Shown here: one piece after another, positions 44,784 through 53,075 of the stretch
Position numbering within the stretch: the first letter of the stretch is position 1
Layout of the letters: the number at the start of each line of letters is the position of its first letter
NCBI GenBank assembly: GCA_004346645.1
Contig: SMDA01000005.1
Coordinates: 186,001-250,000 of the forward strand
DNA: 64,000 nt
Direction: 5' to 3'
DNA from: Gulbenkiania mobilis
Lineage (GTDB): Bacteria; Pseudomonadota; Gammaproteobacteria; Burkholderiales; Chromobacteriaceae
Program-made: the position numbers and the translations under genes
Notes under the pieces: generated by a model
Database searches by the model: none
Seen by the model: the letters and a program-made list of their open reading frames with translations, nothing else
What the model was told of the DNA's origin: nothing

Positions 44784-46319
44784 ATGCCCGTCCCCAACGA
44801 TTACCTCGAGCGCATCCTCACCTCGCGCGTCTACGATGTGGCGGTGGAAACGCCGCTGGACCCGGCCCCCAACCTCTCCCGTCGTTACAGCAACACGCTG
44901 CTGCTGAAGCGAGAAGACCTGCAGCCGGTGTTCTCCTTCAAGATCCGTGGTGCCTACAACAAGATGGCACGGCTCTCCCCGGGCGAGCTGGCGCGTGGCG
45001 TGATTACCGCCAGCGCCGGCAACCACGCCCAAGGTGTGGCCTTGTCCGCCAGCCGCATCGGCTGCGAGGCGGTGATCGTGATGCCGGTGACCACGCCACA
45101 GATCAAGATCGACGCGGTCACACAGCGGGGCGGCAAGGTGGTGTTGCATGGCGACTCGTTCACCGATGCCTTCCGTCATGCCATGACCTTGGCCGAAGAA
45201 ACCGGTCGCACCTATATCCCGCCCTTCGACGATCCGGACGTGATTGCCGGCCAAGGCACGATCGGTATGGAGATCCTGCGCCAGCACCCGGGGCCGATCG
45301 AAGCGGTATTCGTGGCCATCGGTGGTGGTGGCCTGGCCGCTGGCGTGGCCAGCTACATCAAGCGCTTGAAGCCGGAGATCAAGGTCATCGGTGTGCAACC
45401 GGTGGACTCGGATGCCATGAAGCAGTCGATCGACCGGGGCGAACGAGTGGAGCTCAAGGACGTGGGGCTGTTTGCCGATGGGGTGGCAGTGCGCCTGGTG
45501 GGCGAGGAAACCTTCCGTCTGTGCCGCGAGCTGCTCGACGAAATCATCCTGGTGGACACCGACGCCATCTGCGCCGCCATCAAGGATATCTTCGAAGACA
45601 CCCGCTCGATCACCGAACCGGCCGGTGCCTTGGCCGTCGCTGGCGCCAAAGCGTACATCGAGCGCGAAGGCATTGAAGGCAAGACGCTGGTGGCGGTGAA
45701 CTGCGGCGCCAACATGAACTTCGATCGCCTGCGTCACGTATCGGAGCGCTCAGAGCTGGGCGAGCGGCGCGAAGCGATCATCGCGGTGTCCATTCCCGAA
45801 CAGCCGGGCAGCTTCAAGACCTTCTGTTCGGTGATTGGCAACCGCAATATCACCGAATTCAACTACCGTTATGCTGATGCCGGCACCGCTCACGTGTTCG
45901 TGGGCGTGCAGATCACCCGGCGCGACGAGGTTGGCCGAATCCTCGCCGATCTGGCCCAGCACGATCTGCAGGCCATCGACCTGACCGACAACGAGCTTGC
46001 CAAGCTGCACATTCGTCACCTGGTGGGGGGGCATGCGCCCGGCCTGTGCGATGAGCGGGTGCTGCGCTTCGAGTTTCCGGAGCGGCCCGGCGCGCTGATG
46101 CGCTTTCTGGAGGCCATGCGCACCGACTGGAACATCAGCCTGTTCCACTATCGCAACCACGGCGCCGATTACGGGCGCGTGCTGGTCGGGATCCAGGTGC
46201 CGCAGGATGACCATGCCGGCTTCCAGCAATTTCTCGAAACCCTGGGCTACCCTTGGGTTGAGGAGACCGACAACCCGGCATACCGCCTCTTCCTGGGCAA
46301 GGGTAGTCGGCAGCACTGA
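44784..46319 (+). CDS. ilvA: Threonine ammonia-lyase, biosynthetic
   Basis: 511 aa. Makes 2-oxobutanoate for isoleucine. PLP lysine K53 in SFKIRGAYNK, ASAGNHAQGVA, and the phosphate-cradling IGGGGLAAG. Two C-terminal ACT-like regulatory domains (about 330-410 and 425-505) indicate isoleucine-controlled allostery. Length and architecture match the biosynthetic type, not the short catabolic TdcB. A GTTGGCCGAA repeat lies in the first ACT domain at 45930. Confidence 0.95.
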   Translation: MPVPNDYLERILTSRVYDVAVETPLDPAPNLSRRYSNTLLLKREDLQPVFSFKIRGAYNKMARLSPGELARGVITASAGNHAQGVALSASRIGCEAVIVMPVTTPQIKIDAVTQRGGKVVLHGDSFTDAFRHAMTLAEETGRTYIPPFDDPDVIAGQGTIGMEILRQHPGPIEAVFVAIGGGGLAAGVASYIKRLKPEIKVIGVQPVDSDAMKQSIDRGERVELKDVGLFADGVAVRLVGEETFRLCRELLDEIILVDTDAICAAIKDIFEDTRSITEPAGALAVAGAKAYIEREGIEGKTLVAVNCGANMNFDRLRHVSERSELGERREAIIAVSIPEQPGSFKTFCSVIGNRNITEFNYRYADAGTAHVFVGVQITRRDEVGRILADLAQHDLQAIDLTDNELAKLHIRHLVGGHAPGLCDERVLRFEFPERPGALMRFLEAMRTDWNISLFHYRNHGADYGRVLVGIQVPQDDHAGFQQFLETLGYPWVEETDNPAYRLFLGKGSRQH

Positions 46320-46372
46320 TCCCTGTCAGGTCTCTGGCCTGTATGATGTGCTTTTGCCTTTTGGACGGGTTC

Positions 46373-47020
46373 ATGATCAAAGCCGTACTGTTTGACCTGG
46401 ATGGCACGCTTGCCGACACCGCGCGCGACCTTGGCGCCGCCCTCAACCGCCTGCTGCGTGAAGAGGGTCTGCCACCGCAGCCGTACGAGGCCATCCGCCC
46501 CATTGCGAGCCACGGCGCGCGGGGTTTGGTCGGGCTGGGTTTCGGCATCGACCGAGACGACACCCGCATGGAACCGCTGCGCCTGCGCTTTCTGGATCAT
46601 TACGAGCAGAGCTTTGCCGACGAGACCGTGCTGTTCAAGGGCATCGACCCGTTGATCCGGGGGTTGGCCGAAAGAGGGCTGGCATGGGGCATCATTACCA
46701 ACAAGCCGATGCGTTTCACCGACAGGCTGGTGCCCACCCTGCCCTTCCCCTTGCCTCCGGCCATCGTAGTCAGTGGCGATACCGTCGGCGTGGCCAAGCC
46801 AGACCCGCGGCCGATGCTGCATGCCACCGACGCCATCGGCATTGATCCTGGGCAGTGCCTGTACGTGGGCGATGCCGAACGCGACATCCAGGCCGGCCGT
46901 GCCGCCGGTATGCGCACCGTGCTGGCGCGCTGGGGTTACATTGCCGATACCGACCGTCCCGATGCGTGGCAGGCCGATCTTGCCATCGACCAGCCGGAAG
47001 ACTTGCTGAACTATCTGTAA
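46373..47020 (+). CDS. gph: Phosphoglycolate phosphatase (HAD family)
   Basis: 215 aa. Nucleophile motif LFDLDGTLADTARD, motif II ITNKP, motif III/IV VAKPDPRPML and YVGDAERDIQAG. It clears 2-phosphoglycolate formed during DNA repair or oxygenase side reactions. The ATG at 46373 is used. A GTTGGCCGAA repeat lies at 46663, the last one seen before the island. Confidence 0.9.
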   Translation: MIKAVLFDLDGTLADTARDLGAALNRLLREEGLPPQPYEAIRPIASHGARGLVGLGFGIDRDDTRMEPLRLRFLDHYEQSFADETVLFKGIDPLIRGLAERGLAWGIITNKPMRFTDRLVPTLPFPLPPAIVVSGDTVGVAKPDPRPMLHATDAIGIDPGQCLYVGDAERDIQAGRAAGMRTVLARWGYIADTDRPDAWQADLAIDQPEDLLNYL

Positions 47021-47030
47021 GTGTGCGGAA

Positions 47031-47060
47031 CTTTCTTCGCCGCCCGCTTGTCTGTATAAT
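47031..47060 (+). promoter_or_regulatory. ssrA promoter
   Basis: A perfect TATAAT at 47055-47060 ends 18 bases before the tmRNA 5' end. The -35 is poor (TTTCTT/TTCTTC at the expected distance). Confidence 0.6.
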
Positions 47061-47078
47061 CACCCACTCTCCACATCT

Positions 47079-47440
47079 GGGGGCGACCTGGCTTCGACGG
47101 GGGTTGCAAAGCAGATGAGGGCATACCGGGATCTCAGTCACCCCGTAAAACACTGAATTTATATAGTCGCAAACGACGAAACTTACGCTCTAGCTGCTTA
47201 ATCCCAGCTGGACTCTGCAGCGGTTCGCTGATGGGCCGTGGAAGCAATTCCCGCAGAGTCATTTCACATCAGCTCGCCTCGGTTCGGGTCGCTTGATCCG
47301 GGGTTAAACGCAAGGCGACTCGCCGTTGACCAGCCTGCCCGTCGGCGTGTTAACGGTCAAAACCAAATGACACGGCTAAGTATGTAGAACTCACTGTAGA
47401 GTGCTTCCGGACGGGGGTTCGATTCCCCCCGCCTCCACCA
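47079..47440 (+). ncRNA. ssrA: Transfer-messenger RNA (tmRNA)
   Basis: 362 bases. It rescues stalled ribosomes together with SmpB. The 5' end GGGGGCGACCTGGCTTCGACG and 3' end CCGCCTCCACCA pair into the alanine-tRNA-like acceptor, and the TTCGATTC T-loop is near the end. The tag frame starts with the resume codon GCA at 47169 and encodes ANDETYALAA before TAA at 47199-47201. That tag is the one I recall for Neisseria and relatives, which supports a Neisseriales host. tmRNA 3' ends are common integration targets, and foreign DNA begins right after this gene. Confidence 0.97.
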
Positions 47441-47448
47441 TAATGTGA

Positions 47449-47480
47449 AATCCCAACCCTTATCGGTTGGGATTTTTTTT
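47449..47480 (+). terminator. ssrA terminator
   Basis: A 10-bp perfect stem (AATCCCAACC/GGTTGGGATT) with a 6-base loop, then a run of T to 47480. Confidence 0.92.
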
Positions 47481-47713
47481 GCCCTGAGCGCCAGTGTTGG
47501 CGCGGTTCCGGCCCGTTGCCTCGTGAGCGCTGCAACGCCAAACGACGCCGTTTCGGAGTACTTCTCGCCTCTCTGCTGCCGTTTTTCTCTGCTGGGCTCG
47601 TGAGCGTTCACCGAGCCAGAGCCAGCACTGGCGCGGGTTTCCGGCTTCCGGGTTGCGATTGTGAATTGGTCGGCCGTTGGTTACCGAATCTGCACTGCTC
47701 ACCTCGTCTTGCA
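47481..47713. other. Island border region without a recognisable gene
   Basis: About 230 bases between the ssrA terminator and cadR. No protein-like frame was found, and no duplicate of the tmRNA 3' end. Two related blocks of about 21 bases (47491-47511 and 47622-47644, both CCAG-x-TGGCGCGG followed by TTCCGG) lie 131 bases apart and each is nearly palindromic at its left end. They may be remnants of a mobile-element end. Confidence 0.45.
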
Positions 47714-48133
47714 TCAAGGTACGGCGAGCTCGGCGGCAGATACTGGTTGAGACAGTTCGCACAGGATGCCGCACTGTTCGGCGCTTCTGCCTTCGGAACA
47801 CATTTCCCTCAAGGATCTGAGCTGCTGCTCAAGTGCGCTCAGTTCCTGGATACGCACCGCGACCTGCTCGATGTGTGCCTCAAGAACACGGTTGACCTCA
47901 CTGCAATCTTGGGTTGGCACGTTCTTGAGGCGCAACAGCACACGAATCTCGTCGAGCGTCATGTCCAGCGAACGACAGCGGCGAATGAAAAGCAAGCGTT
48001 CGACGTGTGCGTCGCCATATAAGCGGAAATTGCCCGCGCTCCGGGACGGGGGCGGCAGGAGTCCTTCCTGCTCATAAAAGCGAATCGTTTGAATCGGACA
48101 CCCGGTTTGCCGGGCAAGCGCTCCGATCTGCAT
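47714..48133 (-). CDS. cadR: MerR-family Cd(II)/Pb(II)-responsive regulator
   Basis: 139 aa. MerR helix-turn-helix (MQIGALARQTGCPIQTIRFYEQEGLLPPP), long dimerisation helix, and metal-site cysteines at C77, C112 and C121, the CadR/PbrR pattern. It is divergent from a metal efflux gene, with the operator between them, so it should activate that gene when cadmium, lead or zinc binds. First gene of the acquired island. Confidence 0.9.
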   Translation of the reverse strand: MQIGALARQTGCPIQTIRFYEQEGLLPPPSRSAGNFRLYGDAHVERLLFIRRCRSLDMTLDEIRVLLRLKNVPTQDCSEVNRVLEAHIEQVAVRIQELSALEQQLRSLREMCSEGRSAEQCGILCELSQPVSAAELAVP

Positions 48134-48159
48134 AGCTGCAACCCCTTTTTATCATCGAC

Positions 48160-48190
48160 TTGACTCTATAGTAGCTATAGAGTGTTAAAT
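48160..48190 (+). promoter_or_regulatory. MerR-type promoter/operator of the CDF transporter gene
   Basis: -35 TTGACT (48160-48165), a 19-bp spacer and -10 TTAAAT (48185-48190). The spacer carries a perfect 9-3-9 dyad ACTCTATAG-TAG-CTATAGAGT (48163-48183). An over-long spacer with a centred dyad is the hallmark of MerR-family activation by DNA untwisting. Confidence 0.9.
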
Positions 48191-48266
48191 CTCAAAATAC
48201 CCTCCGGATGCTTGCTGGTTTCTGCAAGAGCCTCGCCGGATCAGGAACGAGAAGAATCAAGGACCA

Positions 48267-49169
48267 ATGACTATGACTGATGAATTCCAGAAATCCTGCG
48301 GATGTGCGTCCGAGCGGAAGGCGGAGTCCATGACGGGTGCCACGCCGACCGGGACGGGAAGGATGAGTCTGTTCTCGGTGCCGAAGATGGACTGCCCTTC
48401 GGAGGAGCGCATGATCCGGCTCGCGCTCGAGAATACGAGCGGGCTGGCCGCACTCGAGTTCGATCTTGGCAAGCGCGAGTTGCGTGTTTTTCACGACGGC
48501 CCCGTCGAACCCATTGCAAGCAAGCTTGAAAGTCTCGGCTTGGGCGCCCGTCTCATTGCGTCAACTGAATCGAATGGCCCGCACACTGTCGATGGGCAAA
48601 GCGACAGCCAGCCGTCCTCCGAGCAAGAGTCTCGCGTTCTCAAATGGTTGCTTGCCATCAACGCCGCCATGTTTGTCGTCGAAGTGACGATCGGGTGGAT
48701 TGCGCAGTCCACGGGGCTCATGGCTGACTCACTGGACATGTTCGCGGATGCCGCCGTCTACGGGCTCGCGCTCTACGCCGTCGGCCGTGATACCGGGCAC
48801 CAGCTGAAGGCGGCGCGGTTGTCAGGCTGGCTGCAACTGTTGCTCGCGCTCGGCGCAATGTCCGAGGTGCTGCGCCGCTTCGTCTTTGGTAGCGAGCCCG
48901 AGCCACCGCTCATGATGGGGATCGCGCTCGTTGCGCTCATTGCAAACGTTACCTGCCTTGTCTTGATCTCCAGTCATCGAAAAGGCGGCGCTCACATGAA
49001 GGCAAGCTGGATTTTCTCCACGAACGACGTGCTGGCAAACCTGGGGGTGATCGCGGCCGGGGCGTTGGTCGCCTGGACAGGATCGCGTTACCCCGATTTG
49101 GTGATTGGCTCGCTCATCGCGCTGCTGGTATTGAACGGTGCGCGGCGCATCCTGCGCCTCGGTGCCTGA
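48267..49169 (+). CDS. CDF-type cation efflux transporter with N-terminal metal-binding domain
   Basis: 300 aa. The N-terminal 100 residues resemble a heavy-metal-associated domain with a MDCPSEE site (C43) and an earlier CGC at residues 11-13. Membrane segments from about 126 to the end include DSLDMFADA, whose aspartates D154, D157 and D161 sit where cation diffusion facilitators bind metal. It lacks a long C-terminal cytoplasmic domain. Controlled by the adjacent CadR-type operator, so Cd/Pb/Zn export is the likely job. Confidence 0.85.
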   Translation: MTMTDEFQKSCGCASERKAESMTGATPTGTGRMSLFSVPKMDCPSEERMIRLALENTSGLAALEFDLGKRELRVFHDGPVEPIASKLESLGLGARLIASTESNGPHTVDGQSDSQPSSEQESRVLKWLLAINAAMFVVEVTIGWIAQSTGLMADSLDMFADAAVYGLALYAVGRDTGHQLKAARLSGWLQLLLALGAMSEVLRRFVFGSEPEPPLMMGIALVALIANVTCLVLISSHRKGGAHMKASWIFSTNDVLANLGVIAAGALVAWTGSRYPDLVIGSLIALLVLNGARRILRLGA

Positions 49170-49204
49170 AGCAGGCGAGCGCGGGACATGCCGCCCCGGC
49201 AATA

Positions 49205-49716
49205 TCAACGACTGAATTCCCGCCCTGGAATTTCACGCTGCGCTGCCCAATCCAATGGCAAGGCTCGCCGGATCAGGCGCTCCAGCACAAGCCCGACTGC
49301 CTTTTCCACCACGCACGCCTCGACGATGTCAGGTGCAAGCCGGGTCAGTTGCGCGATCCGACTTGCATGCCCCCGGTCAATGCTCTCGGCTGCCGCGATC
49401 TCGGTGATGGAGGTGAAGCGCCCCTCGTCCAGCAGCCGCTGCCAGTGGTAGGCGAGGCCGAGCGCACGCATCAAAGGCGTGTCCTGAGCCGCTTCACGAA
49501 CCAGTCGCTCGCGGCGCGCCTCCTCCAGGAATTCCTGCGGCGCGCCTCCTCCAGGAATTCCTGCGGCGCGTCCAAGGGCGTGATGACCTGCTTCTTCAGC
49601 CCCCGCTTCACCAGCGTCCAGGGCACGAAGGTTTCCAGTTGCACGCCGCCTGCCGGGTTCGGCAGTTGATAGGTGACCGGATCACCCTTGAACCGGCCCC
49701 GGTGCTTCTTGCTCAT
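49205..49716 (-). pseudogene. Recombinase-associated hypothetical gene broken by a 26-bp tandem duplication
   Basis: The reading frame starts at the ATG at 49716 (MSKKHRGRFKG) and runs to about 49537, where a 26-bp unit is present twice and shifts the frame. Removing one unit restores a continuous protein of 161 aa through EFLEEARRERLVREAAQ into TPLMRALGLAYHWQ and on to GREFSR. The restored C-terminal half (LLDEGRFTSITEIAAAE, IAQLTRLAPDIVEA) resembles the small ORFs that accompany site-specific recombinases in prophages and plasmids. The start overlaps the upstream gene's stop by four bases. Confidence 0.8.
49511..49562. repeat. 26-bp direct tandem repeat (two copies plus 8 bases)
   Basis: Unit 49511-49536 is repeated exactly at 49537-49562 and followed by the first 8 bases of a third (49563-49570). 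Each unit contains GGAATTCC. Because 26 is not a multiple of three it frameshifts the gene at 49205-49716. Slippage or recombination could delete one copy and restore it. Confidence 0.95.
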
Positions 49717-50084
49717 GCGTCCTCCTCGAAGCGCTTCACGATCTGGCGTTGCGCCTCCCAGTCCGCCGGCAGCGGGTTGCGCTGGAACCAGATCAGGTTC
49801 ATCCGGCGGGGCTGCCGCCCGGCCATCAGCAGTTCGAGGATGTCGGGCGCGAGCAAGGTCAGGCGCATCAACTCGTTGGGCACCGAGGGGTGCAGTCCTT
49901 CGGCACGGGCGATGTCCGAACCGCTCTTCATCACACCGGTGTCCACGAGGTGCTGCCAGTAGAAACCGCGTGCCACCCCCTCCAGCAGCGTCACATCGTG
50001 GACGTGGCGGTCGTCGGCGGCCACCCGCCGCGCGCCCCGGAGGCGAAACGTCAGGGGCACGAAGGTTTCCAGTGTGTCGTCCAT
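49713..50084 (-). CDS. Recombinase-associated small protein, paralogue of the neighbouring pseudogene
   Basis: 123 aa. It opens MDDTLETFVPLTFRLRGARR and contains HDVTLLEGVARGFYWQHLVDTGVMKSGSDIARAEGLHPS, then LLAPDILELLMAGRQP. The last segment parallels the neighbour's (LTRLAPDIVEA), so the two are related. The central part looks like a helix-turn-helix. Such genes come in sets downstream of large serine recombinases; no recombinase is present in the window. Coupled at both ends: TGATG with the gene before and ATGA with the one after. Confidence 0.72.
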   Translation of the reverse strand: MDDTLETFVPLTFRLRGARRVAADDRHVHDVTLLEGVARGFYWQHLVDTGVMKSGSDIARAEGLHPSVPNELMRLTLLAPDILELLMAGRQPRRMNLIWFQRNPLPADWEAQRQIVKRFEEDA

Positions 50085-50200
50085 CAGGCTTCGACCTCCA
50101 GCAGTTCGGCACCAATGCTGTCCGGGGCGAATTCCTCGATGAGCGCGTTCCAACCCACCTCACGCCATTTCACCTTGATCCCTTGCACCTCGCCCGCGTG
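50084..50200 (-). pseudogene. Truncated upstream member of the recombinase-associated operon
   Basis: A frame ending VKWREVGWNALIEEFAPDSIG then AELLEVEA stops at 50084-50086, overlapping the next ATG as TGATG, the sign of a real coupled gene. Upstream, around 50180-50240, its frame runs into sequence that on the other strand encodes a phage tail protein, so its 5' end has been lost. The boundary given (50200) is approximate. The family is not recognised. Confidence 0.5.
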
Positions 50201-50344
50201 GACGAGGTCGGCACCGAGGTGCTGCTGACGGTGGGCTGCGACCACAGCACGGCTACGTGCGAGTCGCGCTTCGGCAACCTCGACAACTACGGAGGCTTTC
50301 CCGCCATCCCAAGCAAGAACCCGTTCTCGACCGGCGTGTTCTGA
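50180..50344 (+). pseudogene. C-terminal remnant of a phage tail protein (BR0599-like)
   Basis: About 50 residues remain, ending GCDHSTATCESRFGNLDNYGG then FPAIPSKNPF to a TGA at 50342-50344. The GCDxxxxTCxxRFGNxxNFGG pattern is that of the C-terminus of BR0599-type minor tail proteins. Everything upstream is missing, replaced by the minus-strand recombinase-associated genes. The left edge is approximate. Confidence 0.65.
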
Positions 50345-50362
50345 ATCCCTGGAGAAATAGCC

Positions 50363-50590
50363 ATGTGGTACCTCGTCGTCATTGTGGTGGCGGCGCTGGT
50401 TTCGGTCGCGCTCGCGCCAAAACCGCCCGAACCCAAACCAGCGTCCCTGTCTGACGTCGATGCCCCCACCGCAGAAGAAGGTCGACCGATTCCTGTCGTG
50501 TTCGGCACCGTGCTGCTGCGTGGCTCCAACGTCGTCTGGTACGGCGATCTGGAAGCCGACCCGATCAAGAAGAAAGGTGGCAAGAAATGA
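50363..50590 (+). CDS. Small phage tail-assembly protein with membrane segment
   Basis: 75 aa. An N-terminal hydrophobic segment (WYLVVIVVAALVSVAL) followed by a Pro-rich linker and EEGRPIPVVFGTVLLRGSNVVWYGDL. Similar small proteins precede the tail-tip gene in lambda-like siphophages; the function is not known to me. The ATG has GGAGAAATAG upstream, and its stop overlaps the next ATG. Confidence 0.75.
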   Translation: MWYLVVIVVAALVSVALAPKPPEPKPASLSDVDAPTAEEGRPIPVVFGTVLLRGSNVVWYGDLEADPIKKKGGKK

Positions 50591-50802
50591 CCATGCAGAC
50601 CGTCATCACCATCGATCATGTGCGCGCCGTAGGCCTGTGCGTGAACGGCACGCGCACTTGGTTTGCGCGCCACGACCTGGACTTCCGCGCCTTCCTGCGC
50701 GATGGCTGTGACGCTGACACCTTGCTGGCCACCGGCGATGCAATGGCACAACGTGTGCTCGAACACGCCCGCAATCAATCCAGCCAGCGGGAGCAAGGCT
50801 GA
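50587..50802 (+). CDS. Small phage protein of the tail module
   Basis: 71 aa, not recognised by name. ITIDHVRAVGLCVNGTRTWFARH followed by DFRAFLRDGCDADTLLATGD and a helical tail. ATGA overlap with the gene before and TGATG overlap with the tail-tip gene after mean that all three are translated together. Confidence 0.72.
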   Translation: MTMQTVITIDHVRAVGLCVNGTRTWFARHDLDFRAFLRDGCDADTLLATGDAMAQRVLEHARNQSSQREQG

Positions 50803-53075
50803 TGGGTGGCAGCAGCAAGAAGCAAACCGTCGGCTATCGCTACCGCATGGGACTACACCTGGCCCTGTGCCAAGGGCCCGTCGATGCGGTGCAAGAAATC
50901 CAGATGGGTGACCGCACCGCGTGGGGCGATGCCGACCGCGCACCGTTGTCCTCCGGGCATGGTTTGACCAGCATCAGCATCAACAAGCCCACCCTGTTTG
51001 GCGGCGACGAGCGCGAAGGCGGCGTGGTCGGCACCATCGATGTGCTTTCTGGTCATGCCGGACAAGGACGCAACGACTACCTGATGAGTCGCCTCGGCGG
51101 TTCCATTCCGGCATTTCGGGGCGTGCTGTCCTTGGTGGCACGCAAGATCCTGTTCGCGGCCAACAACCCCTACATCAAACCGTGGGCAGTGCGCGTCCGG
51201 CGCTTCACAGCGGGTTGGTTCGATGCGCCGTGGATGGAATGGAATGCCGAAGTCCGCACCTGGGATGAGGACGAAGGCCGTGAGATCAGTGTCGGTATGA
51301 ACCCGGCGCACATTCTGGTGCAGTGCCTCACCGATCCGCATTGGGGTATGGGCTATCCGCAGAGCACCATCGGCTGGAGCTTCTGGAACGCGGCATGGGC
51401 TTTGTCGAGTGAGGGCTTCGGCCTCAATCTGATCTGGACACGGCAGCAGCCCATCGAGAGTTTCATCGGCCAGGTCATCGACCACATTGGCGGCATCCTC
51501 TACACCGACCCGGAGCAAGGCACGTTTGAGCTCAAGCTGCTGCGCGACGACTATTGGATCGACAGCCTGCCGCAGTTGGGGCCTGACGAAATCGTGCGGT
51601 TGGAACGCTTCGAGCGCGCCCAGTGGGGCGAGTTGCCCAACGAGTTCACGGTGGTCTACACCGACTGGCAGACCGGCGGTGATGCTGCCGTTACGGTCGA
51701 GAACCTGGCCGCCATCCAGTTGCAAGGCGGCGTGATCAATCAACGCCGCGACTACCCGGGCGTTAACTACGGGCCACTGGCCGCGCGGCTGGCCCTGCGT
51801 GACCTCCGCGCCTTGGGTTCGCCCCTGGCCCGGGTGAGTCTGACCGTGGCACGCGACACGCTGGAACGTGCGCCGCTGCCGGGCGATGTATTCCTGCTGA
51901 ACTGGCCGCGCTTGGGTGTAGATCAGATGGTGGTGCGCGTCACCGGTATCGACACCGGCACCGTGGGCGCGGCCGAGTGGCGCATCGAAGCCATAGAAGA
52001 TGTGTTCGGGATGAGCAACACCGTGCTGTCGCCCCCGCCACCGCACGTCGAGGAGCCGACCATTGAGCCTTTGCCGCCCGCCTTGGTGCTGGCCGTCGAG
52101 GTGCCGTATTGGGAGCTGGCCCGGCGTTTGTCGCGCGCAGATCTGGCCTACCTGACCGATACGGACACCTATCTCGGTGCGCTGGCTGCTGCCGGTGGCA
52201 CCGGGCAGTTGAATTGGCAACTGGCTACCGGCGCATCCAGCGGCGACCTCACTGCCGTCGTGGGCGAGGACTATGCGCCACTGCTGACGCTCAATGCAGC
52301 TTTGCCTGCCAGCGAGGTCGATGCCATCGGCGTGCCGGTGACGGCCATCAGCCAGCCGGAGAGACTGGCCGAGGGCGACCACGCCTATCTGGTGGATGCC
52401 AGTGGGGCGATTGCAGAGGCCGTTGCCATCCTAGCCTTCGATGCCGCCGAAGCGACCATCGATCTCGCACGCGGCGTGCTCGACACCACGCCCAAAGCGC
52501 ATGCACCCGGCACGCGGCTGATCGGTGTCGGCGAATGGCTGGCATCGGAAGGTGCGGAGCGGGCCCCGGGCGAGTCGGTGTTCGTGGGCGCGATTCCACG
52601 CACGTCGACCGATGAGGGCGTTCCTGTGTTGGCAGCCAATGGGCAGCCGATGGTGCTGGCCGGTCGGCAGGCTTTGCCGTATCCCCCCGGTCGCATCCGC
52701 ATCAATGGCCAGACCGAGCCTGCCGTGGTGGCCGGTGACCTCACCTTCGCGTGGGCCCACCGCGACCGCACTCAGCAGACCGCCTATCTCGTGCGGCAGG
52801 ACGAAGGGGACATCGGGCCGGAACTGGGCGTGACCTACACGCTGCGTATCCGCAATCGCAACGGCGTGCTGGCGCACACCGAAACGGGACTGCTCGACAC
52901 CACCTTTATCTGGACGGCAGCAGTGGCCGCGCTGGATGCCGGTGCGCTGGGCGAGCGCATCACAGTCGAAATCAGTGCCGAGCGCGATGGTTTGAGCAGC
53001 TGGCAGCCCCAGGTGCGTGTCTTGGATCGTGCGGGCTACGGCCTGCGTTGGGGACAGTATTGGGGAGGTGTGTGA
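50802..53075 (+). CDS. Phage tail tip / host-specificity protein (gpJ-like)
   Basis: 757 aa. It begins MGGSSKKQTVGYRYRMGLHLALCQGPVD, the standard opening of the tail-tip attachment proteins found in many proteobacterial prophages, and has the TDPHWGMGYP and VIDHIGGILYTDPEQGTFELKLLR segments of the central hub. The C-terminal 250 residues (beta-rich, fibronectin-like VTYTLRIRNRNGVLAHT) are the variable receptor-facing part. It is intact, unlike the tail gene before it. Confidence 0.82.
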   Translation: MGGSSKKQTVGYRYRMGLHLALCQGPVDAVQEIQMGDRTAWGDADRAPLSSGHGLTSISINKPTLFGGDEREGGVVGTIDVLSGHAGQGRNDYLMSRLGGSIPAFRGVLSLVARKILFAANNPYIKPWAVRVRRFTAGWFDAPWMEWNAEVRTWDEDEGREISVGMNPAHILVQCLTDPHWGMGYPQSTIGWSFWNAAWALSSEGFGLNLIWTRQQPIESFIGQVIDHIGGILYTDPEQGTFELKLLRDDYWIDSLPQLGPDEIVRLERFERAQWGELPNEFTVVYTDWQTGGDAAVTVENLAAIQLQGGVINQRRDYPGVNYGPLAARLALRDLRALGSPLARVSLTVARDTLERAPLPGDVFLLNWPRLGVDQMVVRVTGIDTGTVGAAEWRIEAIEDVFGMSNTVLSPPPPHVEEPTIEPLPPALVLAVEVPYWELARRLSRADLAYLTDTDTYLGALAAAGGTGQLNWQLATGASSGDLTAVVGEDYAPLLTLNAALPASEVDAIGVPVTAISQPERLAEGDHAYLVDASGAIAEAVAILAFDAAEATIDLARGVLDTTPKAHAPGTRLIGVGEWLASEGAERAPGESVFVGAIPRTSTDEGVPVLAANGQPMVLAGRQALPYPPGRIRINGQTEPAVVAGDLTFAWAHRDRTQQTAYLVRQDEGDIGPELGVTYTLRIRNRNGVLAHTETGLLDTTFIWTAAVAALDAGALGERITVEISAERDGLSSWQPQVRVLDRAGYGLRWGQYWGGV

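Noticed and set aside
47357-47611. Minus-strand frame containing GESNPRPEALYS across the tmRNA end
   Set aside because: This is the reverse complement of the tmRNA 3' end, a well-known false gene call.
47481-47713. Integrase or attachment site right after ssrA
   Set aside because: No tyrosine recombinase sequence and no second copy of the tmRNA 3' end were found in the window. The other end of the element may lie beyond 64000, so integration at ssrA stays a hypothesis.
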